Shown here piece after piece: positions 49,489 to 57,714 of a stretch of 64,000 nucleotides of DNA. Source of the stretch: Bradyrhizobium sp. OK095. Its GTDB lineage: Bacteria > Pseudomonadota > Alphaproteobacteria > Rhizobiales > Xanthobacteraceae. The stretch is from NCBI RefSeq assembly GCF_900109945.1, contig NZ_FOBX01000006.1, positions 310,001 through 374,000 of the forward strand, given 5' to 3'. How positions within the stretch are numbered: position 1 is the stretch's first letter; each line of letters starts with the position of its first letter. Below the pieces are notes generated by a model. The model was not told where the DNA came from, searched no databases, and saw nothing but the letters and a program-made list of their open reading frames with translations. The translations under genes and the position numbers were made by a program.

Positions 49489-50382
49489 TTGAAACTTCTG
49501 AAGTCGCTCAATCTTCGCGGCTGGTTGCTGGTGGGAACCGCTGCTTGTGGGGTCGTGTTGGCTGGTGCCGTCGCGACGTCAGGGTCCCCGGCTCGGGCCG
49601 GGGCCGCGCTCGAAGAGCGCAAGCTGCCGATGAAGTTCAACTGGGTCGCCTGTGAGCCGAACTGCCGCGGCTGGGTCAGCGCGGTCGGCATCATCACCTC
49701 CGATACGCCCAGGGATTTTGAGGATTTTGCCCAGGGACGCCAGCTCGGCGGCGCCACCGTGGTGCTCGATTCCAGCGGCGGTTCCGTCAACGACGCAATC
49801 ACGCTCGGCCGGCGCTTCCGCAATCTCGGGCTTCTGACCACGGTCGGCATCAGCCTCCAGAACCGCGGCGGGCAGTCGGCCCGTCCGGCGGTCGCGTCCG
49901 AGGCCTATTGCGAATCCATGTGCGTGTTCCTGCTGCTGGCCGGCAAGAAGCGTTACGTGCCGGACGCCGCGCATGTCCGCGTCCACCAGATCTGGATGGG
50001 TGACCGCGCCGACGATGCCAAGGCGGCCAGCTACAGCGCCCAGGACCTGATGATCGTGGAGCGCGATATCGGCCGGCTCGCCAAATACACCTTCGACATG
50101 GGCGGTGCCGGCGATCTTCTGTCGCTCGCGCTCAGCGTCCCGCCCTGGGAGGATCTGCACGAGTTGGACGCCGGCGAGCTGAAGCTCACCAATCTCGTGA
50201 CGACCGATCTCGTGGCCGACGTGCTGCCGCATGTGGACGTCACCGCTCCGGCCATGGCGGAGCTTGCGTCGAAGACGCAGGCCAGATTCGGTGCGGAACA
50301 GGAACAGCCGGCCAAGTCGACCAAGACGGCGGAAGCCGCGGTGCCGACCGGGGCTGCGCAAGTGGCGGCGTCGCAGAAGTAG
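49489..50382 (+). CDS. periplasmic ClpP-like (COG3904) protein
   Basis: 297 residues. The start is TTG with GGGGAAGGGACC upstream. A signal peptide ends near residue 38 (PARAGA). The following domain resembles the crotonase/ClpP fold: VVLDSSGGSVNDAITLGRRFRNLGLLTTVG corresponds to the G-G-S-V block of COG3904, and EAYCESMCVFLLLAGKKRYV to the S-A-C active-site helix, here with Glu-Ser-Met-Cys in place of the usual Ser-Ala-Cys. RVHQIW carries the usual His. C-terminal tail is Ala/Thr-rich. Protease activity is not established. Confidence 0.75.
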   Translation: MKLLKSLNLRGWLLVGTAACGVVLAGAVATSGSPARAGAALEERKLPMKFNWVACEPNCRGWVSAVGIITSDTPRDFEDFAQGRQLGGATVVLDSSGGSVNDAITLGRRFRNLGLLTTVGISLQNRGGQSARPAVASEAYCESMCVFLLLAGKKRYVPDAAHVRVHQIWMGDRADDAKAASYSAQDLMIVERDIGRLAKYTFDMGGAGDLLSLALSVPPWEDLHELDAGELKLTNLVTTDLVADVLPHVDVTAPAMAELASKTQARFGAEQEQPAKSTKTAEAAVPTGAAQVAASQK

Positions 50383-50420
50383 CTCTTCGCGCGCCGCCGA
50401 CTGACCTCAGCGTAGATGGA

Positions 50421-50876
50421 CTAGCTCTGTGCCGCAGCCGGCTGCTTGGCCTTGGCTTCGATCTGGCCGATGGCATCGACCACGGCATCGAAGGTCAGAA
50501 GGGTCGAGGCGTGGCGCGCCTTGTAGTCGCGGACCGGCTCGAGGAACTTGATCTCTTCCCATTTGCCTTGAGGAGGCGTGCCGTTCTCCTTCAGCATCTT
50601 GCGAACGGTTTCGCGTAACTCACGGAGTTCGCTCGCAGTCGAGCCGACCACGTGACTTGCCATGATGGATGAAGAGGCTTGCCCGAGCGCACACGCCTTC
50701 ACGTCATGGGCGAAGTCGGTGACGGTGTCGCCCTCCATCTTGAGATCAATCTTGACGGTCGAGCCGCACAATTTGGAGTGGGCGGTCGCGGTGGCATCGG
50801 CGTCCGATAGTCGTCCAAGGCGCGGAATATTCCCGGCCAGCTCGATGATCCGCTTGTTATAGATGTCGTTCAGCAT
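50421..50876 (-). CDS. IscU/SufU-like iron-sulfur cluster scaffold protein, third cysteine missing
   Basis: 151 residues. The first cluster ligand Cys is in SKLCGSTVKIDL (about 37), and the second in VKACALGQASSSIMASHVVG (about 63). In SufU the third ligand lies in a P-A-R-x-K-C-A-T-L motif; here the same region reads YKARHASTLLTFDA with His in place of Cys. It converges away from folE and the pair is probably regulated from one intergenic region. Function in cluster handling is likely, but not as a classical three-Cys scaffold. Confidence 0.85.
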   Translation of the reverse strand: MLNDIYNKRIIELAGNIPRLGRLSDADATATAHSKLCGSTVKIDLKMEGDTVTDFAHDVKACALGQASSSIMASHVVGSTASELRELRETVRKMLKENGTPPQGKWEEIKFLEPVRDYKARHASTLLTFDAVVDAIGQIEAKAKQPAAAQS

Positions 50877-51119
50877 GCGATGGAGTCCAACACTTCCGGG
50901 CCGGATCGGCCTTGGCGGGTGCCGTCCAGGGTCCTATATAGGATTGGAACTGGCGGAAAAACAGTCCAGCGGTGCGGCAGGGGTGATCCAGATCTGCGCT
51001 GCCAGCGTATTAACCCAAGGACCTTTTTCGTCAAAACTGTTCTCTTCAGGCGTCCGGCGGCATATGCCGCCCCGTCTGCCGGTGACACTCCGGCCGCAAG
51101 GCCGTCGAACGGAGTAGAC

Positions 51120-51809
51120 ATGGACGCTGCAATCAAATCCATCCGCCCGGGCAAGCCCTCCGACAAGCTGCCCGAGAGCCGCCCGGGTGAGCTCGATCCT
51201 GCCGAATTCCTCGCGGCCGCCGTCCGCGCCGACCAGCCGCGCCCCGCGCGCGCCGAGGCGGAAGCTGCGGTGAAGACGCTGCTCGCCTATATCGGCGAGA
51301 ACACCGAGCGCGAGGGCCTGCTCGACACGCCGCGCCGCGTGGTCGAGGCCTTCGACGAACTCTACCAGGGCTACCACCAGTGCCCGGCCGAAGTGCTCGA
51401 CCGTACCTTCGGCGAGACCGCCGGCTATGACGACTTCGTGCTGGTGCGCGACATCGAGTTCACCTCGCAGTGCGAGCATCACATGATGCCGTTCTACGGC
51501 AAGGCGCATATCGCCTACACGCCGGTCGAGCGCGTCGTCGGCCTGTCGAAGCTTGCGCGCCTGACCGACATCTTCGCCCGCAGGCTCCAGACCCAGGAGC
51601 ACATGACGGCGCAGATCGCGGCGGCCATCGACGAGATCATGAAGCCCCGCGGCGTTGCCGTGCTGATCGAGGCCGAGCATACCTGCATGTCGGTGCGCGG
51701 CGTCGCCAAGCATGGCGCCTCCACCTTCACCAGCCGCTTCACCGGCATGTTCCGCGACAATCCGGCGGAGCAGGCCCGTTTCCTGTCCCTGGTGCGAGGC
51801 ATGCGCTGA
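51120..51809 (+). CDS. folE: GTP cyclohydrolase I
   Basis: Converts GTP to 7,8-dihydroneopterin triphosphate, the first step of folate synthesis. 229 residues; TPRRVVEAFDELYQGY, FTSQCEHHMMPFYGKAHIAYTP with the zinc Cys and His, VGLSKLARLTDIFARRLQTQE, and EAEHTCMSVRGV with the second zinc Cys are complete. GGAGTAGACA leads to the ATG at 51120. The gene upstream (IscU-like) is divergent and hisI follows after 28 bases, an arrangement also common in relatives. Confidence 0.97.
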   Translation: MDAAIKSIRPGKPSDKLPESRPGELDPAEFLAAAVRADQPRPARAEAEAAVKTLLAYIGENTEREGLLDTPRRVVEAFDELYQGYHQCPAEVLDRTFGETAGYDDFVLVRDIEFTSQCEHHMMPFYGKAHIAYTPVERVVGLSKLARLTDIFARRLQTQEHMTAQIAAAIDEIMKPRGVAVLIEAEHTCMSVRGVAKHGASTFTSRFTGMFRDNPAEQARFLSLVRGMR

Positions 51810-51837
51810 CCTCGCGCGTTAGCTGGCGAGGTCTGTC

Positions 51838-52260
51838 GTGTCCGCTCACTCCCATGAGATCGAGGAAAGCCTCGCCTTCCTCCCCAAATTCGACGCGAGC
51901 GGCCTCGTGACGGTCGTCGCGACCGACGTCGCCACCGGCGACTTGCTCATGGTCGCGCACATGAACGACGAGGCACTGCGCAAGACCATTGCGACCGGCG
52001 AAGCCTGGTACTTCAGCCGCTCGCGCAATGCCTTGTGGCGAAAAGGTGAGACCTCAGGTCAAACCCAGCGCGTGGTCGAGATTCGCACCGATTGCGACCA
52101 GGATGCGGTCTGGATCCGCGTCGAGCAGATTGGGGCGGCCTGCCATACGGGTCGGCGGTCCTGTTTCTATCGCAAGATCGAGGCCGAGGGCGGTGGTGCC
52201 AAGCTCCTCTTCGTCGATGCGGACAGGCTGTTCGATCCGGACGCGGTCTATAAGAAATAG
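51838..52260 (+). CDS. hisI: phosphoribosyl-AMP cyclohydrolase
   Basis: Opens the purine ring of phosphoribosyl-AMP in histidine synthesis. 140 residues without the HisE half. VAHMNDEALRKTIATGEAWYFSRSRNALWRKGETSG is the substrate loop, RTDCDQDAVWIRVEQ carries the D-C-D-x-D magnesium site, and ACHTGRRSCFYR the zinc cysteines. The start is GTG at 51838. Likely cotranscribed with folE, 28 bases upstream. Confidence 0.97.
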   Translation: MSAHSHEIEESLAFLPKFDASGLVTVVATDVATGDLLMVAHMNDEALRKTIATGEAWYFSRSRNALWRKGETSGQTQRVVEIRTDCDQDAVWIRVEQIGAACHTGRRSCFYRKIEAEGGGAKLLFVDADRLFDPDAVYKK

Positions 52261-52266
52261 CTCGCT

Positions 52267-52368
52267 GTCATTCCGGGCGCGCGCAGCGCGAGCCCGGAAT
52301 CCATCCTGCGGCATCACGTGCGGCTCAATGGATTCCGAACTCATCGCTTCGCGATGCCCCGGAATGAC
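52267..52368. repeat. intergenic palindromic repeat, family D
   Basis: A 102-base element bounded by GTCATTCCGGG and CCCCGGAATGAC, with an inner pair GGAATCCAT/ATGGATTCC. A single copy is present in this window. It stands between hisI and the CtrA box at 52381. Confidence 0.8.
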
Positions 52369-52380
52369 GGCATAGCCAAA

Positions 52381-52396
52381 TTAACTCCGCATTAAC
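52381..52396. promoter_or_regulatory. exact CtrA box (TTAA-N7-TTAAC)
   Basis: TTAA-CTCCGCA-TTAAC matches the full CtrA consensus. It lies 79 bases before the likely start of the lytic transglycosylase gene (and 16 bases before an alternative GTG start at 52412), a normal position for a CtrA-controlled promoter. Expected chance matches in 64 kb of this composition are well below one. Confidence 0.65.
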
Positions 52397-52474
52397 CATA
52401 CCTGTCCCACGGTGATACGACAGGGCGCCGAATTGCCGGCGTCGCTCAAAGCCGCGCGGGGCGGGCACTCCATC

Positions 52475-53500
52475 ATGTCGGTCGACAATTCCAGTGCCTC
52501 TCAGACGGCGGGTCTCGATCCGTCGCGGGCACGCGTCGCCGGTGCAATCAAGCAGGTCTCCAGCCGGACCGGCGTCAGCTTCCAATACATGCTGACCACC
52601 GCCAAGATGGAATCGGATTTCGATCCGGCGGCGGGGGCCACCACCTCGTCCGCGCACGGGCTGTACCAGTTCATCGACCAGACCTGGCTCGGCACCGTGA
52701 AAGAGGCGGGCACCCAGCTCGGCTATGGCAATTATTCCGATGCCATCACCAAGACCTCGTCAGGTACTTACACCGTCGATGATCCCGTGATGAAGCGGTC
52801 GATCATGAAGCTGCGCGACGATCCGGAAGCCGCATCCAGCATGGCGGCGGCGCTGACGCAGTCGAACAGCTTTAAGCTCACCGGCCTGCTTGGCCGCCGG
52901 CCAAGCGATAGCGAACTCTACATGGCGCATTTCATGGGCGTTGGCGGCGCGGCAAAACTGATCGCCAATGCCGAGGACAATCCGCATGCGGTCGGCGCGC
53001 GGCTGTTTCCGAATGCGGCCTCCGCCAACCGCTCGATCTTCTATGCCAAGGACGGTAGCGCCCGCAGCGTCTCCGAAGTCTATTCGGTGCTGGACGCGCG
53101 TTACGCCGGTGCGGCGAATTCGAAGACGACCCGCAGCGCGATGGCGATGTATGGCGATACGCCGTCGACGACACAGGTCGCGAGTGCCAATGGCGTGCAG
53201 CCCACTGCGCCGATGGTCGACAACGCCGCTTATCTCCAGACCTTTCCGGATGTGCGCGGTGTGACGCCGGTGAGCACCACATCGTCAGCATCAACGACGG
53301 TCGCAGACAATACGCCGGTCACACCGGCATTCCGCTCGATCTATCAGCCCGGCGATGTCACGCAGCCGGTCTCGACGACAGTGCAGAAATTGTGGGGCGC
53401 CAACGCCTCGCTGACGTCCGTCGCATCACCGACACCGGACGTGCGCCTGCCGCAGCCGCTCGATCTCTTCAGCGATCGCAGCGGCACGTTCTCGAGCTGA
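52475..53500 (+). CDS. lytic transglycosylase (SLT-domain) protein
   Basis: 341 residues. The SLT domain is at about 20-150: the catalytic glutamate is in TTAKMESDFDPAAGA, followed by SSAHGLYQFIDQTWLGTVKEAG and the ALTQSNSFKLTGLLGRRPSDSELYMAHFMGVGGAAKLI block typical of soluble-type transglycosylases. The rest is Ser/Thr/Pro-rich. No clear signal peptide is present, so secretion may go through a dedicated route, as with flagellar muramidases. The preceding CtrA box suggests cell-cycle or motility control. GTG at 52412 is an alternative start. Confidence 0.85.
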   Translation: MSVDNSSASQTAGLDPSRARVAGAIKQVSSRTGVSFQYMLTTAKMESDFDPAAGATTSSAHGLYQFIDQTWLGTVKEAGTQLGYGNYSDAITKTSSGTYTVDDPVMKRSIMKLRDDPEAASSMAAALTQSNSFKLTGLLGRRPSDSELYMAHFMGVGGAAKLIANAEDNPHAVGARLFPNAASANRSIFYAKDGSARSVSEVYSVLDARYAGAANSKTTRSAMAMYGDTPSTTQVASANGVQPTAPMVDNAAYLQTFPDVRGVTPVSTTSSASTTVADNTPVTPAFRSIYQPGDVTQPVSTTVQKLWGANASLTSVASPTPDVRLPQPLDLFSDRSGTFSS

Positions 53501-53527
53501 TACCTCGCTCCGAGCGCCTTTGTTCCC

Positions 53528-53543
53528 TTAACAAATCATCAAC
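53528..53543. promoter_or_regulatory. near-consensus CtrA box before the DUF2336 gene
   Basis: TTAA-CAAATCA-TCAAC differs from TTAA-N7-TTAAC at one position. It lies 108 bases before the start of the DUF2336 gene, in an AT-rich promoter region. Together with the exact site upstream of the preceding gene it suggests shared control, but the mismatch lowers confidence. Confidence 0.35.
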
Positions 53544-53650
53544 AAAACCAGCCAGTTATGGTGAACGCTTTGTTAAGCGTCGTGGTTTATTTTGTGTTGC
53601 AGGTGATCAGACGTCACCATTTTCGTTGGGTTGCGTAGGCCGGAAGCACC

Positions 53651-54826
53651 ATGATCGTTCGGCAGTTCATCAATTGGATCAGGACGGCGCCCGCTGGCGA
53701 GCGGGCCGAGGCAACGCGGGCGTTGGCCCGGGCCTGGCTGATCTCAGACCTTTCCCATGACGACCGCGCCGCCGCCGAAGGCGCGCTGCTGATGCTGCTC
53801 GACGATCCCTCGCCGCTGGTGCGGCAGGCGATGGCCGAGGCTTTTGCGCGTAGCACGGATGCCCCGGCGTCGATCGTGCGGGCGTTGTCGGCAGACCAGC
53901 CGACCGTGGCGCTGCCCGTGCTCGAACATTCTCCGCTGCTGATCGATGCCGATCTCGTCGACATCGTCGCAACCGGCAATGATGAGGTGCAATGCGCGGT
54001 TGCTCGCCGCATCGCGCTGCCGGTCTCGGTCTGCGCCGCCGTCGCCGAAGTCGGTTGCCCGGCGGCAGCGCTGGAGCTGATCGAAAATCCCAATGCCGAG
54101 CTCGCGCCATTCTCCTGGAATCGCATCGTCGAGCGTCACGGCCATCTCGCCGCGATCCGCGAGGCAATGCTGGTGCTGGAGGACCTGCCGGCCGCTACGC
54201 GCGCCGCGCTGGTGGCCAAGCTTTCCGAGACCCTTGCGCAATTCGTCGTGGCGCGGAACTGGCTGAGCGCCGACCGTGCCGAGCGCGTGACGGTCGAGGC
54301 GCGCGATCGCTCCACCATGAACATCGCAGCGCGTTCGCGTGGCGAGGACATGCAGGGCCTGGTGCATCATTTGCGCGTCACCGGACAGCTGACCGCGGGC
54401 CTGATCCTGCGCGCGCTGCTGTCGAGTAATCTCGATTTATTCGACGCATCGCTCGCCGAACTCGCCGACCTGCCGCTGGCGCGCGTCTCCGCGCTGCTGC
54501 ACGACCGCGGCGGCAACAGCCTGCATGCGCTGCTTCGCCGCGCCGGGCTGCCCGAGGCGACGTTTGCGGCGTTCCAGGTCGCGCTCGATGCCTGCCACGA
54601 GCAGGGCTTTGTCGGCAGCGACGACGGCGCGGCGCGGCTGCGCCGGCGCATGGTCGAGCGCGTGCTCACCCATTGCGAGACCGACCGCGGCGCAGCCGAG
54701 CCGCTGATGATCCTGCTCCGCCGCTTCGCCACCGAATCGGCACGCGAAGAGGCAAGGCTGTTCTGCGACGAGATCGTCGCGGACGATGCGATCGATCCGG
54801 TGTATGACGATCTGATTGCGGCCTAG
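53651..54826 (+). CDS. DUF2336 (HEAT-like repeat) protein
   Basis: 391 residues composed of many short helices in repeats (LLMLLDDPSPLVRQAMAEAFARS, ALSADQPTVALPVLEHSPLLIDADLV) like HEAT/ARM repeats. It belongs to DUF2336, an alphaproteobacterial family with no established function that is frequently near signalling and motility genes. No catalytic motif is seen. Downstream on the other strand are a response regulator and an Hpt protein, which makes a role in the same signalling circuit plausible. Confidence 0.85.
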   Translation: MIVRQFINWIRTAPAGERAEATRALARAWLISDLSHDDRAAAEGALLMLLDDPSPLVRQAMAEAFARSTDAPASIVRALSADQPTVALPVLEHSPLLIDADLVDIVATGNDEVQCAVARRIALPVSVCAAVAEVGCPAAALELIENPNAELAPFSWNRIVERHGHLAAIREAMLVLEDLPAATRAALVAKLSETLAQFVVARNWLSADRAERVTVEARDRSTMNIAARSRGEDMQGLVHHLRVTGQLTAGLILRALLSSNLDLFDASLAELADLPLARVSALLHDRGGNSLHALLRRAGLPEATFAAFQVALDACHEQGFVGSDDGAARLRRRMVERVLTHCETDRGAAEPLMILLRRFATESAREEARLFCDEIVADDAIDPVYDDLIAA

Positions 54827-54843
54827 CAGGATCCGCAAACTCC

Positions 54844-54921
54844 GTCATTGCGAGCGCAGCGAAGCAATCCAGACTGCTCCCGCGGAGGGACTCTGGATTG
54901 CTTCGCTGCGCTCGCAATGAC
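54844..54921. repeat. intergenic palindromic repeat, family C, perfect copy
   Basis: Two 30-base arms (54844-54873 and 54892-54921) are exact reverse complements separated by 18 bases. A degenerate copy lies at 27141. It stands between the convergent DUF2336 and Hpt genes and can serve as a transcript end for both. Confidence 0.95.
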
Positions 54922-54931
54922 GAGGAGAGAA

Positions 54932-55510
54932 CTATTCCGCCGGCACGATGCTCGGCGCCAAGATTACCTCGAGATGCTCGGGGCGGTCGCGGTTGACTTG
55001 GGCGAGATAGTCGTCGGCGACTTTGCGCAGGCGGCGGCTGAGCTCGGCGGAGACGCTGATGCTGTCGAGCTTGGTGTTCTCGTGCACGATGGCGAGGATC
55101 GCGTTGATGTGGTGCGTGAACAGCTCTGCCGGCACCTTTTCGAGGTCAGGCGCGTGCTCGATGACGCGGCACAGGCTTTCGGCGACTCCCGCTGCGGCCG
55201 GATAGCCGAACGTCGCAGCGTCGCCCTTGATGTCGTGCGTGGCGTGGAACAGCTCGTCACGCCGGTCTTTGCTGAAGCCCTCATGGCGGATGGCGACGTA
55301 GGCGGCCGACAGGCGATTGACCTCGGTCGTCATCCAGCCCTTGAACTCGCCCGAGAGGTCTGCCAGCGCCTGCTCGGCGCGGCCGATCGGATCGTCCATG
55401 TCCTTTTCCTCGACACGGCGCAAAACCTTGCGCAGCGGATTGGGCTGCGTGATGATTTGATGCGTGGCGAAGGCCGTGACCTCGATGTCTTTTGCGCTGT
55501 TCTTCGCCAT
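54932..55510 (-). CDS. histidine phosphotransfer (Hpt) protein
   Basis: 192 residues. The Hpt helix bundle at about 60-150 carries the phospho-accepting histidine in LFHATHDIKGDAATFGYP, a good variant of the H-x-L/I-K-G motif. The N-terminal 60 residues are unlike any known domain. It would pass a phosphoryl group between receiver domains. It is the second gene of an operon with the response regulator 29 bases upstream; no histidine kinase is adjacent, so it may serve hybrid kinases elsewhere. Confidence 0.88.
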   Translation of the reverse strand: MAKNSAKDIEVTAFATHQIITQPNPLRKVLRRVEEKDMDDPIGRAEQALADLSGEFKGWMTTEVNRLSAAYVAIRHEGFSKDRRDELFHATHDIKGDAATFGYPAAAGVAESLCRVIEHAPDLEKVPAELFTHHINAILAIVHENTKLDSISVSAELSRRLRKVADDYLAQVNRDRPEHLEVILAPSIVPAE

Positions 55511-55539
55511 GATGTCTGCCCCGATCGTGAGACGCTGAG

Positions 55540-56085
55540 CTAGATGGAGGAGCGGGCCTTGTCGAGCAGCGAGGGCTGCTGGAGCACCTCGTGCTTTTCG
55601 CCGACACGGCGTTCTGGCCCCATATACGCGGAGCTGGTGTTGCGGCGGCGGTCAGGCCCGAAATAGGTTTTGGTCTTGATGAAGGGCCGGGGACTGGCGA
55701 CCACGTTGAGGATGCGCTGATAGAGCCCCTTGGCCGAGATCGGCTTGGCCAGGAATTCGGTGACGCCGGCATCGCGTGCCACGGTGACGCGGCGCTTCTC
55801 GGAATGGCCGGTCAGCATGATAATCGGCGCGTAGGGGTTGCCCTTGGATTCCGGCTGCCGGATCATTTGTGCGAGTTCGAGCCCGTCGAAGATCGGCATC
55901 GCCCAGTCGGCGATGACGATGTCGGGCACGTAATGGCTGTACATTTCCAGCGCGGTGGCGCCGTCCTCGGCTTCGTAGACCTCACGTGCGCCGAACGAAT
56001 GCAGCAGCGTCCGCAGGATGCGGCGCATGTGCGGATTGTCGTCGCAGATGAGGAAGCGCAGCTTGTTGAAATCGATGCGGAACAT
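55540..56085 (-). CDS. single-receiver response regulator with basic tail
   Basis: 181 residues. Receiver domain at 8-130: acidic pair in LICDDNPHMRRIL, phospho-accepting aspartate in IVIADWAMPIFDG, Thr in IIMLTGHSE and Lys in EFLAKPIS. The C-terminal 45 residues carry two copies of a YFGPDRRR / YMGPERR motif, a repeat common in alphaproteobacterial receivers of this group, with no DNA-binding domain. It is the first gene of an operon with the Hpt protein. Confidence 0.9.
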   Translation of the reverse strand: MFRIDFNKLRFLICDDNPHMRRILRTLLHSFGAREVYEAEDGATALEMYSHYVPDIVIADWAMPIFDGLELAQMIRQPESKGNPYAPIIMLTGHSEKRRVTVARDAGVTEFLAKPISAKGLYQRILNVVASPRPFIKTKTYFGPDRRRNTSSAYMGPERRVGEKHEVLQQPSLLDKARSSI

Positions 56086-56110
56086 GGAGCCCAGGCCGAA
56101 GCGGTCAACT

Positions 56111-56143
56111 TTCGTTAACCATATCGCGCCGGGGGTTAACGAA
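56111..56143. promoter_or_regulatory. 10-base inverted repeat upstream of the response-regulator gene
   Basis: TTCGTTAACC (56111-56120) and GGTTAACGAA (56134-56143) are exact complements separated by 13 bases, 26 bases before the response-regulator start. Each arm contains GTTAAC, but the TTAA spacing (17) does not fit CtrA. It may be an operator for another regulator or a double half-site. Confidence 0.4.
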
Positions 56144-56257
56144 GCGTTGCTGCTGCACTTGGCCGCGTGGCCGAAGGCGGGGGTGGATTAATATCGTAAT
56201 TCCGCCATTTTTTATTGTAAAACAATAAAAATAGTGAGTTACACAGGAGCTAGTCCG

Positions 56258-56821
56258 ATGAGCGTGATCGCGTTTCCTTATTCTGTCCCGGTCGAGCCGC
56301 GGTTGCGGCGCATCGGACGGATCGTGGCCGTCGGCTCGCTTGTCTGCGCCGCGGGGGCGGTGCTTGCGGTGCCGTTGCTCTGGTCGAGCGACGAGGTGCT
56401 TCGGCACTGGATCGCGACCCAATCCCCGCTGGGGGCGCGGCCATTCACGCTCAATCTTGGCACGCGCTTCGTCGGCGCGCTGACCAGCCTCATCGGCTTA
56501 GCGCCTGCCATCTACGCCATGTTGCAGCTCTCGATGCTGTTCTCCCGTTTTTCGCGCGGCGAGGTCTTCGTGACCGACAATGCCTGGCGCATCCGCCGGA
56601 TGGGCCTTGCGCTGATCGTCAATGCGCTGATCTCGCCGCTGGTACAGATGCTCACCACGATCAACCTGACGCGGGCCAACCAATCAGGCCAGCTCGTGGT
56701 CATGTTCGGGATCGAACAGTCGCAAGTGCTGTCGGTCCTGGGCGGTCTCGCGCTCGTGGCGTTCGCAACCGTGATGGCCGATGCCGTGCGTCTGTGGCAC
56801 GAGAACAGCGAGATCATCTGA
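56258..56821 (+). CDS. DUF2975 membrane protein
   Basis: 187 residues with four hydrophobic segments (about 22-44, 70-92, 115-138, 155-175) and a cytoplasmic C-terminus. DUF2975 proteins almost always accompany a small YozG-type helix-turn-helix regulator, as here: the next start follows the stop by two bases. Functions are not established. AGGAG (56244-56248) supports the ATG at 56258. Confidence 0.85.
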   Translation: MSVIAFPYSVPVEPRLRRIGRIVAVGSLVCAAGAVLAVPLLWSSDEVLRHWIATQSPLGARPFTLNLGTRFVGALTSLIGLAPAIYAMLQLSMLFSRFSRGEVFVTDNAWRIRRMGLALIVNALISPLVQMLTTINLTRANQSGQLVVMFGIEQSQVLSVLGGLALVAFATVMADAVRLWHENSEII

Positions 56822-56823
56822 CC

Positions 56824-57078
56824 ATGCCGATCATCGTCAATCTCGACGTCATGCTCGCCAGGCGCAAGATCAGGTCGCGCGAACTCGCCGCGCGCATCGA
56901 GCTCACGGAGGCGAACGTCTCACTGCTGAAGTCGGGGAAGGTGAGGGGCATCCGCTTCGACACGCTGGAGCGGATCTGCGCCGTGCTCGACTGCCAGCCC
57001 GGCGATATCCTCGAATACGTTCCGGATAACGCCGAAGACGCGTTGGAGCCTCGCGTGGCCGGCCGGAAATCAGCCTAG
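56824..57078 (+). CDS. small helix-turn-helix regulator (YozG/Cro type) paired with DUF2975
   Basis: 84 residues: a compact Cro/CI-type helix-turn-helix (IIVNLDVMLARRKIRSRELAARIELTEANVSLLKSGKVRGIRFDTLERICAVLDCQPGDILEY) plus a short tail. It is read two bases after the DUF2975 stop, so translation is coupled. The pairing suggests that the membrane partner modulates the regulator, but the mechanism is unknown. Confidence 0.88.
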   Translation: MPIIVNLDVMLARRKIRSRELAARIELTEANVSLLKSGKVRGIRFDTLERICAVLDCQPGDILEYVPDNAEDALEPRVAGRKSA

Positions 57079-57115
57079 CCAATTCCCTTTCAAGTTTAGC
57101 TTGGAGATGCCTGCG

Positions 57116-57700
57116 ATGAACCGCCGGTTGCGCGTTCTTGCGAGCGCGGCTGCGCTCATGCTTGCCGGTTGCAGCTCGGTGCCGCTGACATCGATCCCGC
57201 CGCTGGCCCGCATCGATGCCAAGACGACGGATCTGTCGATGCTGCGCGTCGCCGTGCAATTGCCGGATGCGCTGCGGCCGCGCTCCGGCGGCGTCAAGCT
57301 CGACGTCGTCACCAAAGTGGCGGGGGAGGCCGAGACAAAGACGAGTTTCGCCATGATGGAGATGAGCGAAGCGCGAGATCGCACCGGCTTGCCGGTACCG
57401 CCGCAGGGCTCTTCGACCTACGCCTATCGCCTGTCACCAACCGATGCTGCGCGCTTCGAGGCGTTGCGCGCATCGATGATCGAGCAGGGGAAGCACGGCA
57501 AGCGCGGGTCGATGGGGCTCGGCATTGGAGCCAGGGAATTCTGCCGCGCGAACGCAGCGCCGCAGGCATCGCTGCCCGTCACGATTTATCTGATGACATC
57601 GGAGACGAAGAGCTTCGTTCCCGTCGTCAAGGATTTCGATCTGCTCGGGGATCCCACCATGGCGGGAGGCCTGGACTCGATTCAGACTTGCGGCCGGTGA
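57116..57700 (+). CDS. lipoprotein of unknown function
   Basis: 194 residues. A classic lipobox (ALMLAGCSS, acylated Cys about residue 20) marks an outer-membrane or periplasmic lipoprotein. The mature part has one alpha/beta-looking domain with a central MMEMSEARDRTGLPVPPQGSSTYAYRLSPTDAARFEALRASMIEQGKHGKRGSMGLGIGAREFCRANA stretch; no family is recognised. GGAGATGC precedes the ATG. It converges on nadK with a 14-base gap. Confidence 0.8.
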   Translation: MNRRLRVLASAAALMLAGCSSVPLTSIPPLARIDAKTTDLSMLRVAVQLPDALRPRSGGVKLDVVTKVAGEAETKTSFAMMEMSEARDRTGLPVPPQGSSTYAYRLSPTDAARFEALRASMIEQGKHGKRGSMGLGIGAREFCRANAAPQASLPVTIYLMTSETKSFVPVVKDFDLLGDPTMAGGLDSIQTCGR

Positions 57701-57714
57701 TCCGCGACTGACGC

